Assembly (NCBI GenBank): GCA_900550035.1
Contig: URQS01000053.1
Location: forward strand, 1 to 23,206
Direction: 5' to 3'
Origin: an uncultured Prevotella sp.
Lineage (GTDB): Bacteria > Bacteroidota > Bacteroidia > Bacteroidales > Bacteroidaceae
DNA length: 23,206 bases
Shown here: positions 7,245 through 14,332 of the stretch, piece after piece
How positions within the stretch are numbered: the stretch's first letter is position 1
How the letters are laid out: each line of letters starts with the position of its first letter
Notes under the pieces: model-generated
Database searches by the model: none
Seen by the model: only the letters and a program-made list of their open reading frames with translations
What the model was told of the DNA's origin: nothing
Position numbers and translations under genes: made by a program

Positions 7245-7325
7245 TTATAAGGAATAGTCAAGGAGTCCTACTGGAAGAAATAAGGACAATACGGACTTAT
7301 AATCAATGGGTTGAGTTCTATTCAT
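7245..7325 (-). pseudogene. Possible transposase N-terminal remnant
   Basis: On the minus strand an ATG at 7325 opens MNRTQPIDYKSVLSLFLPVG and LLDYSL followed by TAA. From memory this resembles the start of the small first protein of ISAon1-type insertion sequences in Bacteroidetes (a DYKS..LLP.GLLDYF pattern). The next frame continues IPYKNESYFITLEQLLEST and ends at a stop, so a frameshift or junction is likely. TATCTTTG at 7330-7337, a -7 element, sits only four bases before the ATG. The identification is weak and no terminal repeats of an insertion sequence were found. Confidence 0.3.
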
Positions 7326-7340
7326 GACGCAAAGATAAAC

Positions 7341-7395
7341 AATAATATTGAATTGTTAAAAACGCAACAATATTATTTGATCCATTATTTGATCC
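7341..7395. repeat. Inverted repeat plus 12-base tandem repeat
   Basis: AATAATATTG (7341-7350) and CAATATTATT (7368-7377) form a perfect 10-base inverted repeat with a 17-base loop. ATTATTTGATCC then occurs twice in tandem (7372-7383, 7384-7395). The location is upstream of the possible transposase remnant on the minus strand. No function can be assigned. Confidence 0.7.
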
Positions 7396-7431
7396 CCCTC
7401 AACTCTAAATTATCAACCATATACAACAAAT

Positions 7432-7470
7432 AAGCCTCGCAAATCTTTCGACTTGCGAGGCTTTTCTTTT
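7432..7470 (-). terminator. Hairpin terminator of the tRNA-Asn pair
   Basis: AAGCCTCGCAA (7432-7442) pairs perfectly with TTGCGAGGCTT (7453-7463). It lies 9 bases beyond the 3' end of the nearer tRNA-Asn. On the minus strand the stem is followed by TTATTTGTTG, and on the plus strand by TTCTTTT, so it can act in both directions and shield the tRNAs from the AT-rich patch. Confidence 0.8.
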
Positions 7471-7471
7471 G

Positions 7472-7545
7472 CGCTTCAAGATGGACTTGAACCAACGACC
7501 CCCTGATTAACAGTCAGGTGCTCTAACCAACTGAGCTATTGAAGC
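7472..7545 (-). tRNA. tRNA-Asn (GTT), copy 2
   Basis: The minus-strand reading gives acceptor GCTTCAA paired with TTGAAGC, discriminator G, D arm GCTC..GAGC, and anticodon stem CCTGA/TCAGG around loop CTGTTAA with anticodon GTT (7509-7511). Length is 74 bases and CCA is not encoded. It is identical to the copy 97 bases away and is transcribed after it from the promoter at 7681-7712. Confidence 0.96.
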
Positions 7546-7568
7546 ATTATGTATGATTTTGAAAATTG

Positions 7569-7642
7569 CGCTTCAAGATGGACTTGAACCAACGACCCCC
7601 TGATTAACAGTCAGGTGCTCTAACCAACTGAGCTATTGAAGC
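7569..7642 (-). tRNA. tRNA-Asn (GTT), copy 1 (promoter-proximal)
   Basis: The 74-base sequence and cloverleaf are the same as in the copy at 7472-7545, with anticodon GTT. The identity extends a few bases beyond both ends, which points to a recent tandem duplication with a period of 97 bases. A good promoter lies 39 bases upstream. Confidence 0.96.
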
Positions 7643-7680
7643 ATTATATCTCTGCAATCTTGTTTTCTTGATTGCGGGTG

Positions 7681-7712
7681 CAAAGTTAGTGGTATTTTTT
7701 ATTTTCACCAAA
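7681..7712 (-). promoter_or_regulatory. Promoter of the tRNA-Asn pair
   Basis: On the minus strand TTTG (7709-7712) and TAACTTTG (7681-7688) match the Bacteroidetes -33 and -7 elements with a 20-base spacer, the clearest such pair in this window. Confidence 0.78.
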
Positions 7713-7804
7713 CTTTTTGCAAGAAATTTTCGCAAATTATGTGATTTTTCTTTGTCAATACGTAAAATCAGGTACAAAACGAGTGTTTTGTGAGGTTTAT
7801 GTAT

Positions 7805-7812
7805 TACTTTTG
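7805..7812 (+). promoter_or_regulatory. -7 element upstream of the S41 peptidase gene
   Basis: TACTTTTG matches TAnnTTTG. A start near 7818 would leave a leader of about 50 bases. The nearest TTTG (7787-7790) is only 14 bases upstream, too close for a normal -33 element, so the -33 part is unclear. Confidence 0.5.
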
Positions 7813-7868
7813 CATCAGTCTATTGACATATACATATTATTAATAAAGCAACATTATACAAACACAAT

Positions 7869-9566
7869 ATGCACTTACGCAAATACACCAAAACGATGCG
7901 CAGCCTGATGCTGATGGCACTCATGGCTGTGGCTATGCCAATACTGGCACAGAACACCAGCGACCACAACTTCCGCGTGGCAAAGAACCTTGACATTTTC
8001 AACGCCATCTACCGCAACCTCGACTTGATGTACGTCGACTCGCTCGACGCCGACAAGACCATCGGAACGGCTATACGCTCGATGATGCGCTCGCTCGACC
8101 CGTACACCGACTACTTCCCCGAGGACAAGGCGGCTGAATACAAGCAGATGATGACGGGCAAATATGCGGGCATCGGCTCGATAATAAGCTATAGCTTCAC
8201 ACGCAAGCGCGTCATCATAAACGAGCCTTACGAGGGTATGCCGGCAGCCGAAGCCGGACTGAAGAAGGGCGACATCATTCTGAGCATCGACGGCGAGTCG
8301 ATGGCTGAGAAGAGCACTGCCTACGTAAGCGACCACCTGCGTGGCGAGCCTGGCACAACAATGGTGATGAAGATTGAACGTCCGTCGACGGGCAAGAAGA
8401 TGACCGTCAAGGTGCAACGCAAAGCCATTCAGATGCCCTACCTGCCCTACTACGGTATGCAGAAGGACGGTATCGGATATATCAACTACAACCAATATGT
8501 AGAGAACAGCGCCAAGGACGTGCGCCGCGCATTTATCGACCTGAAGAAGCAGGGCATGAAGGGACTGGTGCTCGACCTGCGCAACAACGGTGGAGGCTCG
8601 GTGCAGGAAGCCCTGCAGATTCTGAACATGTTCCTACCGAAGGGCAAACATCTGCTCTCGATGAAGGGTAAGGTGAAGAACGCCAACAGCAGCTACAACA
8701 CTACGGTAGAACCGATTGACACCGTGATGCCTATCGTGGTGCTCGTAAACGAGGCTACTGCCAGTGCCAGCGAGATAACGAGCGGAACGCTGCAGGACTA
8801 CGACCGCGCCGTAATTATGGGTACACGCACCTACGGCAAGGGTCTGGTGCAGATACCTAACGTGTCGCTGCCATATAACGGCAAGCTGAAGCTGACCACT
8901 GCAAAATATTACATTCCATCAGGCCGCTGCATCCAGGCACTGCGCTACAAGCACACTGACAACGGATATGTAGCCGAGAACGTGCCCGACTCGCTCACCC
9001 ATGAGTTTCGCACTGCTGCCGGACGCATAGTGCGCGACGGCGGTGGCATCAAGCCCGATATAGAGGTGAAGCCCGACTCGCTGCCCAACATCGCCTTCTA
9101 TCTCTCGCGTGTGGACACTACCGACATTCTGCTCAACTACGAGATTGACTACATAGCCGCCCACCCCACTGTGGCAAGTCCTAAGGACTTCGAACTGTCG
9201 GATGCCGACTACGAGCAATTCAAGCAGCGTGTGATAAAGAGCGGTTTCACATACGACCAGGTGAGCGAGAAGATACTCAAGGAACTGGAGAATCTGGCTC
9301 GCTTCGAGGGCTACTACGACGACGCAAAACCTGAGTTTGAGGCTCTGCGACAGAAGCTGAAGCACAATATAGCCAAGGACCTCGACTATCCGTACAACAA
9401 ACAGAAGATAAAGGAAATGATTGCTGCCGACATAATGGCTGCATACTACTTCGAAAAGGGTTCGCTCGAAAACTCACTGCGCAACGACAAGCAGTTTGCC
9501 GAAGCCGCACGTCTGCTCGGCAACCCAGAGGAATACCAAAAGCTGTTGCAACCGAAGAAAAAATAG
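7869..9566 (+). CDS. S41 family C-terminal processing peptidase with PDZ domain
   Basis: This 565-residue periplasmic serine protease is of the CtpA/Prc/Tsp type, a family that trims or degrades proteins from the C terminus. A signal peptide covers about residues 1-28 (hydrophobic, ending ILAQ); an internal Met10 (7896) is an equally possible start. The PDZ domain spans about 85-175, with the ligand-binding stretch GKYAGIGSII and AAEAGLKKGDIILSIDGE. The peptidase domain follows: KGLVLDLRNNGGG (231-243), NEATASASEI with catalytic Ser299, and TYGKG with catalytic Lys324. Their 25-residue spacing equals that in E. coli Tsp and algal D1 protease. A long C-terminal helical region completes the protein, as is usual for Bacteroidetes homologues. 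The gene is monocistronic; a MITE-like element begins on the base after its TAG stop. The substrate is unknown. Confidence 0.94.
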   Translation: MHLRKYTKTMRSLMLMALMAVAMPILAQNTSDHNFRVAKNLDIFNAIYRNLDLMYVDSLDADKTIGTAIRSMMRSLDPYTDYFPEDKAAEYKQMMTGKYAGIGSIISYSFTRKRVIINEPYEGMPAAEAGLKKGDIILSIDGESMAEKSTAYVSDHLRGEPGTTMVMKIERPSTGKKMTVKVQRKAIQMPYLPYYGMQKDGIGYINYNQYVENSAKDVRRAFIDLKKQGMKGLVLDLRNNGGGSVQEALQILNMFLPKGKHLLSMKGKVKNANSSYNTTVEPIDTVMPIVVLVNEATASASEITSGTLQDYDRAVIMGTRTYGKGLVQIPNVSLPYNGKLKLTTAKYYIPSGRCIQALRYKHTDNGYVAENVPDSLTHEFRTAAGRIVRDGGGIKPDIEVKPDSLPNIAFYLSRVDTTDILLNYEIDYIAAHPTVASPKDFELSDADYEQFKQRVIKSGFTYDQVSEKILKELENLARFEGYYDDAKPEFEALRQKLKHNIAKDLDYPYNKQKIKEMIAADIMAAYYFEKGSLENSLRNDKQFAEAARLLGNPEEYQKLLQPKKK

Positions 9567-9741
9567 GAGGGTGTGTCAAAATAGAAGTTAAAAGAAGTTT
9601 GGGCTTCGCCCGAAGTTAACAGAAGTTAGCGGACATATGTATAAATTGCTGAAAATAAAGCATTTGTCTGTTAACTTCCATCCATCGTAGATGGATTAAC
9701 TTCTTCTTAACTTCCTCTAACTCCTATTTTGACACACCCTC
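9567..9741. mobile_element. MITE-like element with 18-base perfect terminal inverted repeats
   Basis: GAGGGTGTGTCAAAATAG (9567-9584) is matched exactly by its reverse complement at 9724-9741, and imperfect matching extends inward for about 20 more bases through GAAGTTA motifs. The 175-base interior has no coding capacity but holds further inverted repeats, such as GGGCTTCGCCC at 9602-9612 and TCCATCcatcgtaGATGGA near 9680. Small size, terminal repeats and lack of a gene are the marks of a non-autonomous element mobilised by a transposase elsewhere. No clear target-site duplication is seen. It starts directly after the S41 peptidase stop codon. Confidence 0.7.
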
Positions 9742-9881
9742 AGTTGAGAGTTGAGAGTTGAGAGTTATGATATGTATTGTTTTGTAATAATTTTTAGCTA
9801 TATATAGCTTTAAAAGGTAATCATAACTCTCAATTCTCAACTCTCAACTCTCAATTCTCAACTCTCAGTTCTCAATTCTCA
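9742..9881. repeat. Inverted array of GAGAGTT/AACTCTC heptamers
   Basis: The left arm (9742-9774) consists of GTTGAGA-type heptamers ending in TTATGATATG and is identical over 33 bases to 4888-4920. After a 45-base AT-rich centre, the right arm (9820-9881) starts ATCATAACTCTCAA and carries eight or so heptamers in the opposite orientation with C/T variation. The arms can pair as a large hairpin between two convergent genes. The right arm runs into the HTCS gene and supplies its last codons. Confidence 0.85.
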
Positions 9882-12800
9882 ATTAGAAACACTCTCACGC
9901 CATTCTGTTGGATTCGATCTATATACCTTCTTGAAGCATTGTGAGAAGTAGCGCGGCGAATTGAATCCGTATTTGTATGCCGCATTGGCTATCGTTGACG
10001 TAGGATTATCGCGCAGATAGTCGGCAGCACGTGAGAGGCGCTGCTTAATCAGATATTCATTTGGAGTCATACTGGTAATAGCCTTGAACTTCGTGAAGAA
10101 GCTCGTGTGGCCTATCAGCAACTGGCGCGCCATATCGTCGACCGAGAAGTCGGAATCGGAGATATGCTCGTTGACAATTTCGTCGCAACGCTGCATGAAT
10201 TCGCGGTCGAGCTTATTGACAGCAAACTGCTGAGCCTCAGCCATACGCATATTGTCCTTAGCGAAGCGTTGCTGCAGAAGCGAGCGCATGCGCAGCAATG
10301 CCGCAACACGTGCAAGCAGCACCGAGGGATTGAACGGCTTAGCCACATAGTCGTCGGCACCGCAGCGCAGTCCCTCCACCTCATGCTCCGACGCACTCAT
10401 GGCGGTGAGCAGAAGCACCAACGTGTGGCTCACAGATATGTCGTTCTTTATAGCCTTGCACATCTCCATTCCATCCATTACGGGCATCATCACATCGCTC
10501 ACCACAATGTCGGGCGACTCGGCACGTGTAAAGTCGAGTCCCTCCTTGCCGTTGTGGGCAACGACGACATGATACAAAGGCGAGAAGATATCGCGCAGCG
10601 TGGCGAGCAACTCGTCGTTGTCCTCCACAACAAGTACCTTCGCCATGCCTTCGTTCGCAACTGCCTCTTCTGCCACCATTGGCTCGTCAATCGGAGCCTC
10701 AACCGACTCTATCTCGTCAGCGGCAAACAGTGTGCTGTCCTTGCACAGCTGCACGACAAACACCGAACCATATCCTTCGGAACTGACAACATTGATAGTG
10801 CCATGATGACGCTCAACGATGTTCTTGACAAGCGCCAATCCGATGCCAGTGCCACGTGTAGCCACTGCCTTGGTCTGACCTTTGTTGGCCTGATAGAAGC
10901 GGTCGAAGATGCGGTCGATGTCGGCAGAGGCAATACCTACACCATTGTCAATGACACGCAACATGGCATGACGGTCGTCCTGGTCGAGCTGCACTTCGAT
11001 AGTGCCCGTCTGCTGACTGACGTACTTGAAGGCATTGGACACAAGATTGTACACCACCTTCTGCATCTGGCGCTGGTCGAACCAGCACTCTATGCGTGGC
11101 GACGTAGACGAGAACGTGAAGGTGATAGACTTGGTGCGCGCCATATCGTCAAACGCCATCGTGATGTCCTTGACAAACTCCACGAGGTCGTGCTTGCCCA
11201 CACTCAGATGGGTGTAGCCCTGCTCCATCTTGCGGAAGTCGAGCAGTTCGTTGACGAGTTCGAGCATCATGCTCGCATTCTGATTGACACTCTTCAGGCT
11301 TCGGGCTATGGCGGTGCTCTTCTGTACATTCTGCATCACATAGTCGAGCTTGGCAATGATGAGCGTGAGCGGCGTGCGGAACTCGTGCGATATGCTCGTG
11401 AAGAACTGCAACTTTGCCTTGTTGAGAGCCTCCTCGTTCTGACGGTCTTTCTTCTCGATGGCGAGCGACGTCTCAAGCAGCAGCTGTGAGCGCTTGAAAT
11501 AGTAGAACGCATATACAAGACCTAAGAATATGGCAATGTATATGATATATGCCAAGGTAGAGAGGTAGAACGGCGGGCTTACCTTCAATTTCAAAGCCAA
11601 CTTCTCCACGTCGCCTTCGGTCTGCCATGTAGATGGCTTCATTCGTACCTCAAGCGTATAGTTGCCGGCAGGTAGTTTCGGATAGGATATGCTGTGGCCA
11701 GTAGTGGTATACCATGTATTGTCGTAGCCACGCAACCGGTACTCGAAAAGCGGCTGGTTGAAGCTGCGTGTATAGTTGTCGGTGGCAAAGCCGAATGTAA
11801 TATTGTTCTGGTCGTGGTTGAGGTGTATCTCGTCGGTGAGATAGACAGCCTTGTCGAGAATGTCGGTGCCGTCGCCAGGCAGACATTCCTTGCCATTGAT
11901 GTAGAGACGCGAGAAATACAGACGGCCGTGCGTACGTGTAGCAAGCAGTCGGCTTACGTCCATAGCCACCATTCCATTAGTGCCACCCACCAATATGGTA
12001 TTTCCGACTGCAAACAATCCACAGCCACGATTGATGCCAATAAGGGGGAAGTCGTGCGAGAACTCGACATTACGGAAGGAGTCGTCGGTGGTATTGAGCA
12101 CGCCAATGCCATGCTCGGTGCTATATATCAGCTGTTTGCCCACATTGGCAAAGGCATAGCAGAAGTTGCTCATAATGTCGCTGTTGTCGGTGTCGAACAC
12201 CTGAAACGTATGTTTCTTCTCGTCGAGGCGGTATATTCCGCCGCCTACCGACGCTACATAGATGCGACCATTGCTGTCCTCGCGGATATCAGTGAATCCC
12301 ACTTCGCCCAATCCTGCCTTGCCTGCCTCATAATAGCGCAGCACACGGCGCGACTGCACCGAAATCTTGTACAGTCCCGACCCATCTGCCGCCCACAGAT
12401 AGCCACGACGGTCGGTATAGATGCGACGCTCGCCATAATCATTCAGTTGAGGGATGAGTTCCTCCACCTTGTACGTGTCGGGGTTGAGCATCCACAATCC
12501 GCCGAGCGTGGTGAAGAGCACACGGTCGTGCCATCGGGTCATGTCGACGATGCGATTGCCCGAACGCTTCGCCTCCTCAGGATAGAGAGAGAGCAGATTG
12601 GTGAACTTGCCGCTCTTGATGTCGAGCACCGACACTCCACCCATATACGTACCTATATATAGACGGTCGCGCGAGGGTTCGTAGACAATATCCTTCAGAT
12701 TGTTCTGTGGCAGCGAATTGGCATTGTTGCCCGTCATATAGTAGGTCACGGTATGAGTGGCGTGGTCGATGCGGTTGAGTCCGCCGCCCTCAGTACACAC

Positions 12801-13907
12801 CCATATATCGCCACGCTTGTCGATGGTGATATGTCCCACAAACGGATTGGACAAGCAGTTGGGGTTGTTGATATCAGCCGCATAGAACTTGAACGAGTCG
12901 TTGTCGGAAGTGAAATAGTTCACTCCGCCATAATAAGTACCAGCCCAGATAGTGCCCTCGCTGTCTCTGACAAGCGGAAACACCGACTGGTGGCTTATGC
13001 TCTGCGAATTGTTGGTGTGGATATATACATTGAATGTACCAGTTGTGGGGTCGAAACGGTTGAGACCCAAGAAGGTGCCAATCCATATATAGCCGTTGCT
13101 ATCCTCGGTAATCTCACGCACGCTGTTGCTGCTGATATGATTCTGTGTGCGCCAATCCTTGTTGTGCTGCACGGCATTGTTGTTCTCAGCCTTGGCAGTG
13201 TTTTCATCGACCGAGAATTGCGTGGTAGTGCCGTCGGACGCAATGCGATAGCATCCACGGTCGCGCGATGATGCCCAAATGTTGCCATGCGAATCCTGGA
13301 AGATGTATTCGATATAAGGTCCGCTGAGTCGGGGTGTCAATCTCCGGGTCTTCGTAGACAACGTGTATAGACCGTTGACTGCAGCAACCCAAACCGTGCC
13401 ACGACGGTCGATGTAGATGGCATTGGGACGGGCACCCTCCGTTGAAGCAATGACTTTTGTCGTCTTGTCGGCTATGCGATAAGAGTAGAGATGGCCTTTA
13501 CGAGCATAGTAGAGATGGCCCGCATGACACGCAAGAGCCGACACACCGTCGGGAACAATCACTTTGCTGCCTTGGGTCAGATAGTCGATGGCTACGACCG
13601 AACGGCCGAGAATAAAATAGACATTGCCGTTGTCGTCGCCACAAATACGTCGCACTTCGATATTGTGCGGATTCATGCCGCGAAACTTCTTTATAGCCGT
13701 AACCGTATTGCCGTCGAATATATTTACGCCCTCCTCAGTGCCAAACCACATACGTCCAAGACGGTCTTGATAAATCGACAATACGGACAATTGCGACAGT
13801 CCATCCGGCATCGACAGATGGCGGAAACGCATGGCTTGGATATTGAGAGCGAATAAGCAGACAATTAGTATTAGTAATAATCGTTTTATAAACCTAATGT
13901 ATAACAT
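9879..13907 (-). CDS. Hybrid two-component system regulator (HTCS) of the polysaccharide locus
   Basis: This 1342-residue one-protein signalling system senses a glycan fragment in the periplasm and activates the divergent susCD genes. Residues 4-25 are a signal/anchor segment. About 26-690 hold Reg_prop beta-propeller repeats (for example GRMWFGTEEGVNIFDG, NGYIWIGTFLGLNRFD), and about 693-776 form a Y_Y_Y domain. A membrane helix spans 785-804. The HisKA domain has FTSISHEFRTP with His841. The ATPase domain shows N954/N958, DNGVGI at 987-992 and GTGIGLAL at 1019-1026. The receiver starts KVLVVEDND, with phospho-acceptor Asp1138, Thr1168 and Lys1190. An AraC-type helix-turn-helix ends the protein (about 1240-1342). 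All catalytic residues are present and length is typical. The final Asn codon and TGA stop lie in the heptamer repeat, so the natural C terminus may have been altered slightly. Confidence 0.96.
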   Translation of the reverse strand: MLYIRFIKRLLLILIVCLFALNIQAMRFRHLSMPDGLSQLSVLSIYQDRLGRMWFGTEEGVNIFDGNTVTAIKKFRGMNPHNIEVRRICGDDNGNVYFILGRSVVAIDYLTQGSKVIVPDGVSALACHAGHLYYARKGHLYSYRIADKTTKVIASTEGARPNAIYIDRRGTVWVAAVNGLYTLSTKTRRLTPRLSGPYIEYIFQDSHGNIWASSRDRGCYRIASDGTTTQFSVDENTAKAENNNAVQHNKDWRTQNHISSNSVREITEDSNGYIWIGTFLGLNRFDPTTGTFNVYIHTNNSQSISHQSVFPLVRDSEGTIWAGTYYGGVNYFTSDNDSFKFYAADINNPNCLSNPFVGHITIDKRGDIWVCTEGGGLNRIDHATHTVTYYMTGNNANSLPQNNLKDIVYEPSRDRLYIGTYMGGVSVLDIKSGKFTNLLSLYPEEAKRSGNRIVDMTRWHDRVLFTTLGGLWMLNPDTYKVEELIPQLNDYGERRIYTDRRGYLWAADGSGLYKISVQSRRVLRYYEAGKAGLGEVGFTDIREDSNGRIYVASVGGGIYRLDEKKHTFQVFDTDNSDIMSNFCYAFANVGKQLIYSTEHGIGVLNTTDDSFRNVEFSHDFPLIGINRGCGLFAVGNTILVGGTNGMVAMDVSRLLATRTHGRLYFSRLYINGKECLPGDGTDILDKAVYLTDEIHLNHDQNNITFGFATDNYTRSFNQPLFEYRLRGYDNTWYTTTGHSISYPKLPAGNYTLEVRMKPSTWQTEGDVEKLALKLKVSPPFYLSTLAYIIYIAIFLGLVYAFYYFKRSQLLLETSLAIEKKDRQNEEALNKAKLQFFTSISHEFRTPLTLIIAKLDYVMQNVQKSTAIARSLKSVNQNASMMLELVNELLDFRKMEQGYTHLSVGKHDLVEFVKDITMAFDDMARTKSITFTFSSTSPRIECWFDQRQMQKVVYNLVSNAFKYVSQQTGTIEVQLDQDDRHAMLRVIDNGVGIASADIDRIFDRFYQANKGQTKAVATRGTGIGLALVKNIVERHHGTINVVSSEGYGSVFVVQLCKDSTLFAADEIESVEAPIDEPMVAEEAVANEGMAKVLVVEDNDELLATLRDIFSPLYHVVVAHNGKEGLDFTRAESPDIVVSDVMMPVMDGMEMCKAIKNDISVSHTLVLLLTAMSASEHEVEGLRCGADDYVAKPFNPSVLLARVAALLRMRSLLQQRFAKDNMRMAEAQQFAVNKLDREFMQRCDEIVNEHISDSDFSVDDMARQLLIGHTSFFTKFKAITSMTPNEYLIKQRLSRAADYLRDNPTSTIANAAYKYGFNSPRYFSQCFKKVYRSNPTEWRESVSN

Positions 13908-13962
13908 TGTATAATTTTATGGTTGTAGTGGGCGTAAAATTACAACTTTTAAACTAAACAAA

Positions 13963-13993
13963 CAAAAGTATACTTTCAAAATTTTCACACAAC
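13963..13993 (-). promoter_or_regulatory. Promoter of the HTCS gene
   Basis: On the minus strand TACTTTTG (13963-13970) matches the -7 element, and GTTG (13990-13993) ends 19 bases upstream as a -33 element. The leader would be about 50 bases. The 425-base region to susC also holds the susC promoter and two sets of tandem repeats; 13998-14110 shows nothing I can name. Confidence 0.6.
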
Positions 13994-14110
13994 CTATTAT
14001 TGCTGTATAAAAAGCGTGCTAAATGGGGGACGACATATAAATAATCATTAGATTCGCAACGTAAAAGACACTCATTATTAGCAGGATGGCAGTATTAGTT
14101 AAATAACAAG

Positions 14111-14136
14111 ATACGTACGAAAAATACATACAAAAA
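14111..14136 (+). promoter_or_regulatory. Candidate HTCS operator (13-base tandem repeat)
   Basis: ATACGTACGAAAA (14111-14123) is followed directly by ATACATACAAAAA (14124-14136), which differs at two positions. The pair lies about 37-62 bases upstream of the susC -7 element, where AraC-type activators commonly bind direct repeats. Binding by the adjacent HTCS is inferred from position and architecture only. Confidence 0.4.
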
Positions 14137-14172
14137 GTATAATTATATACGGCATTGATGCTTTATTTATTC

Positions 14173-14180
14173 TAAATTTG
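14173..14180 (+). promoter_or_regulatory. -7 element of the susC promoter
   Basis: TAAATTTG matches TAnnTTTG. No good -33 element is visible at 19-22 bases upstream, which is expected for a promoter that needs an activator. It predicts a leader of about 150 bases before the ATG at 14333. Confidence 0.6.
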
Positions 14181-14234
14181 CAACCGAAAAATATAATTTA
14201 CCTAAAACAACCGGTGAGCCCCAAAGCACACACA

Positions 14235-14322
14235 ACAACTGAAATTAGAGTACACTACAACTGAAGTAAGAGTACACTACAACTGAAATAAAATTATACT
14301 AAATCTGAAATAAAAACCCAAA
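14235..14322 (+). repeat. Four tandem 22-base repeats in the susC leader
   Basis: Units start at 14235, 14257, 14279 and 14301. The first two differ at only two positions (both begin ACAACTGAA and end AGAGTACACT). The third keeps ACAACTGAAAT and TACT, and the fourth only CTGAAAT. The array lies between the -7 element and the susC ATG, so it is probably transcribed. It has no spacers and is not a CRISPR array. Confidence 0.85.
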
Positions 14323-14332
14323 CAAAAGATCT

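Noticed and set aside
6857..7486. Attachment-site pair AAGATGGAC in the tRNA-Asn 3' part (7478-7486) and at 6857-6865
   Set aside because: Only nine bases match, about what chance allows in a few kilobases, and no integrase gene is present.
10107..11489. 460-codon plus-strand open frame
   Set aside because: It is antisense to the histidine kinase and receiver domains of the HTCS gene and has no family features, as often happens opposite GC-rich coding sequence.
14235..14322. CRISPR array from the 22-base repeats
   Set aside because: Units are directly adjacent with no spacers, decay along the array, and no cas genes are present.
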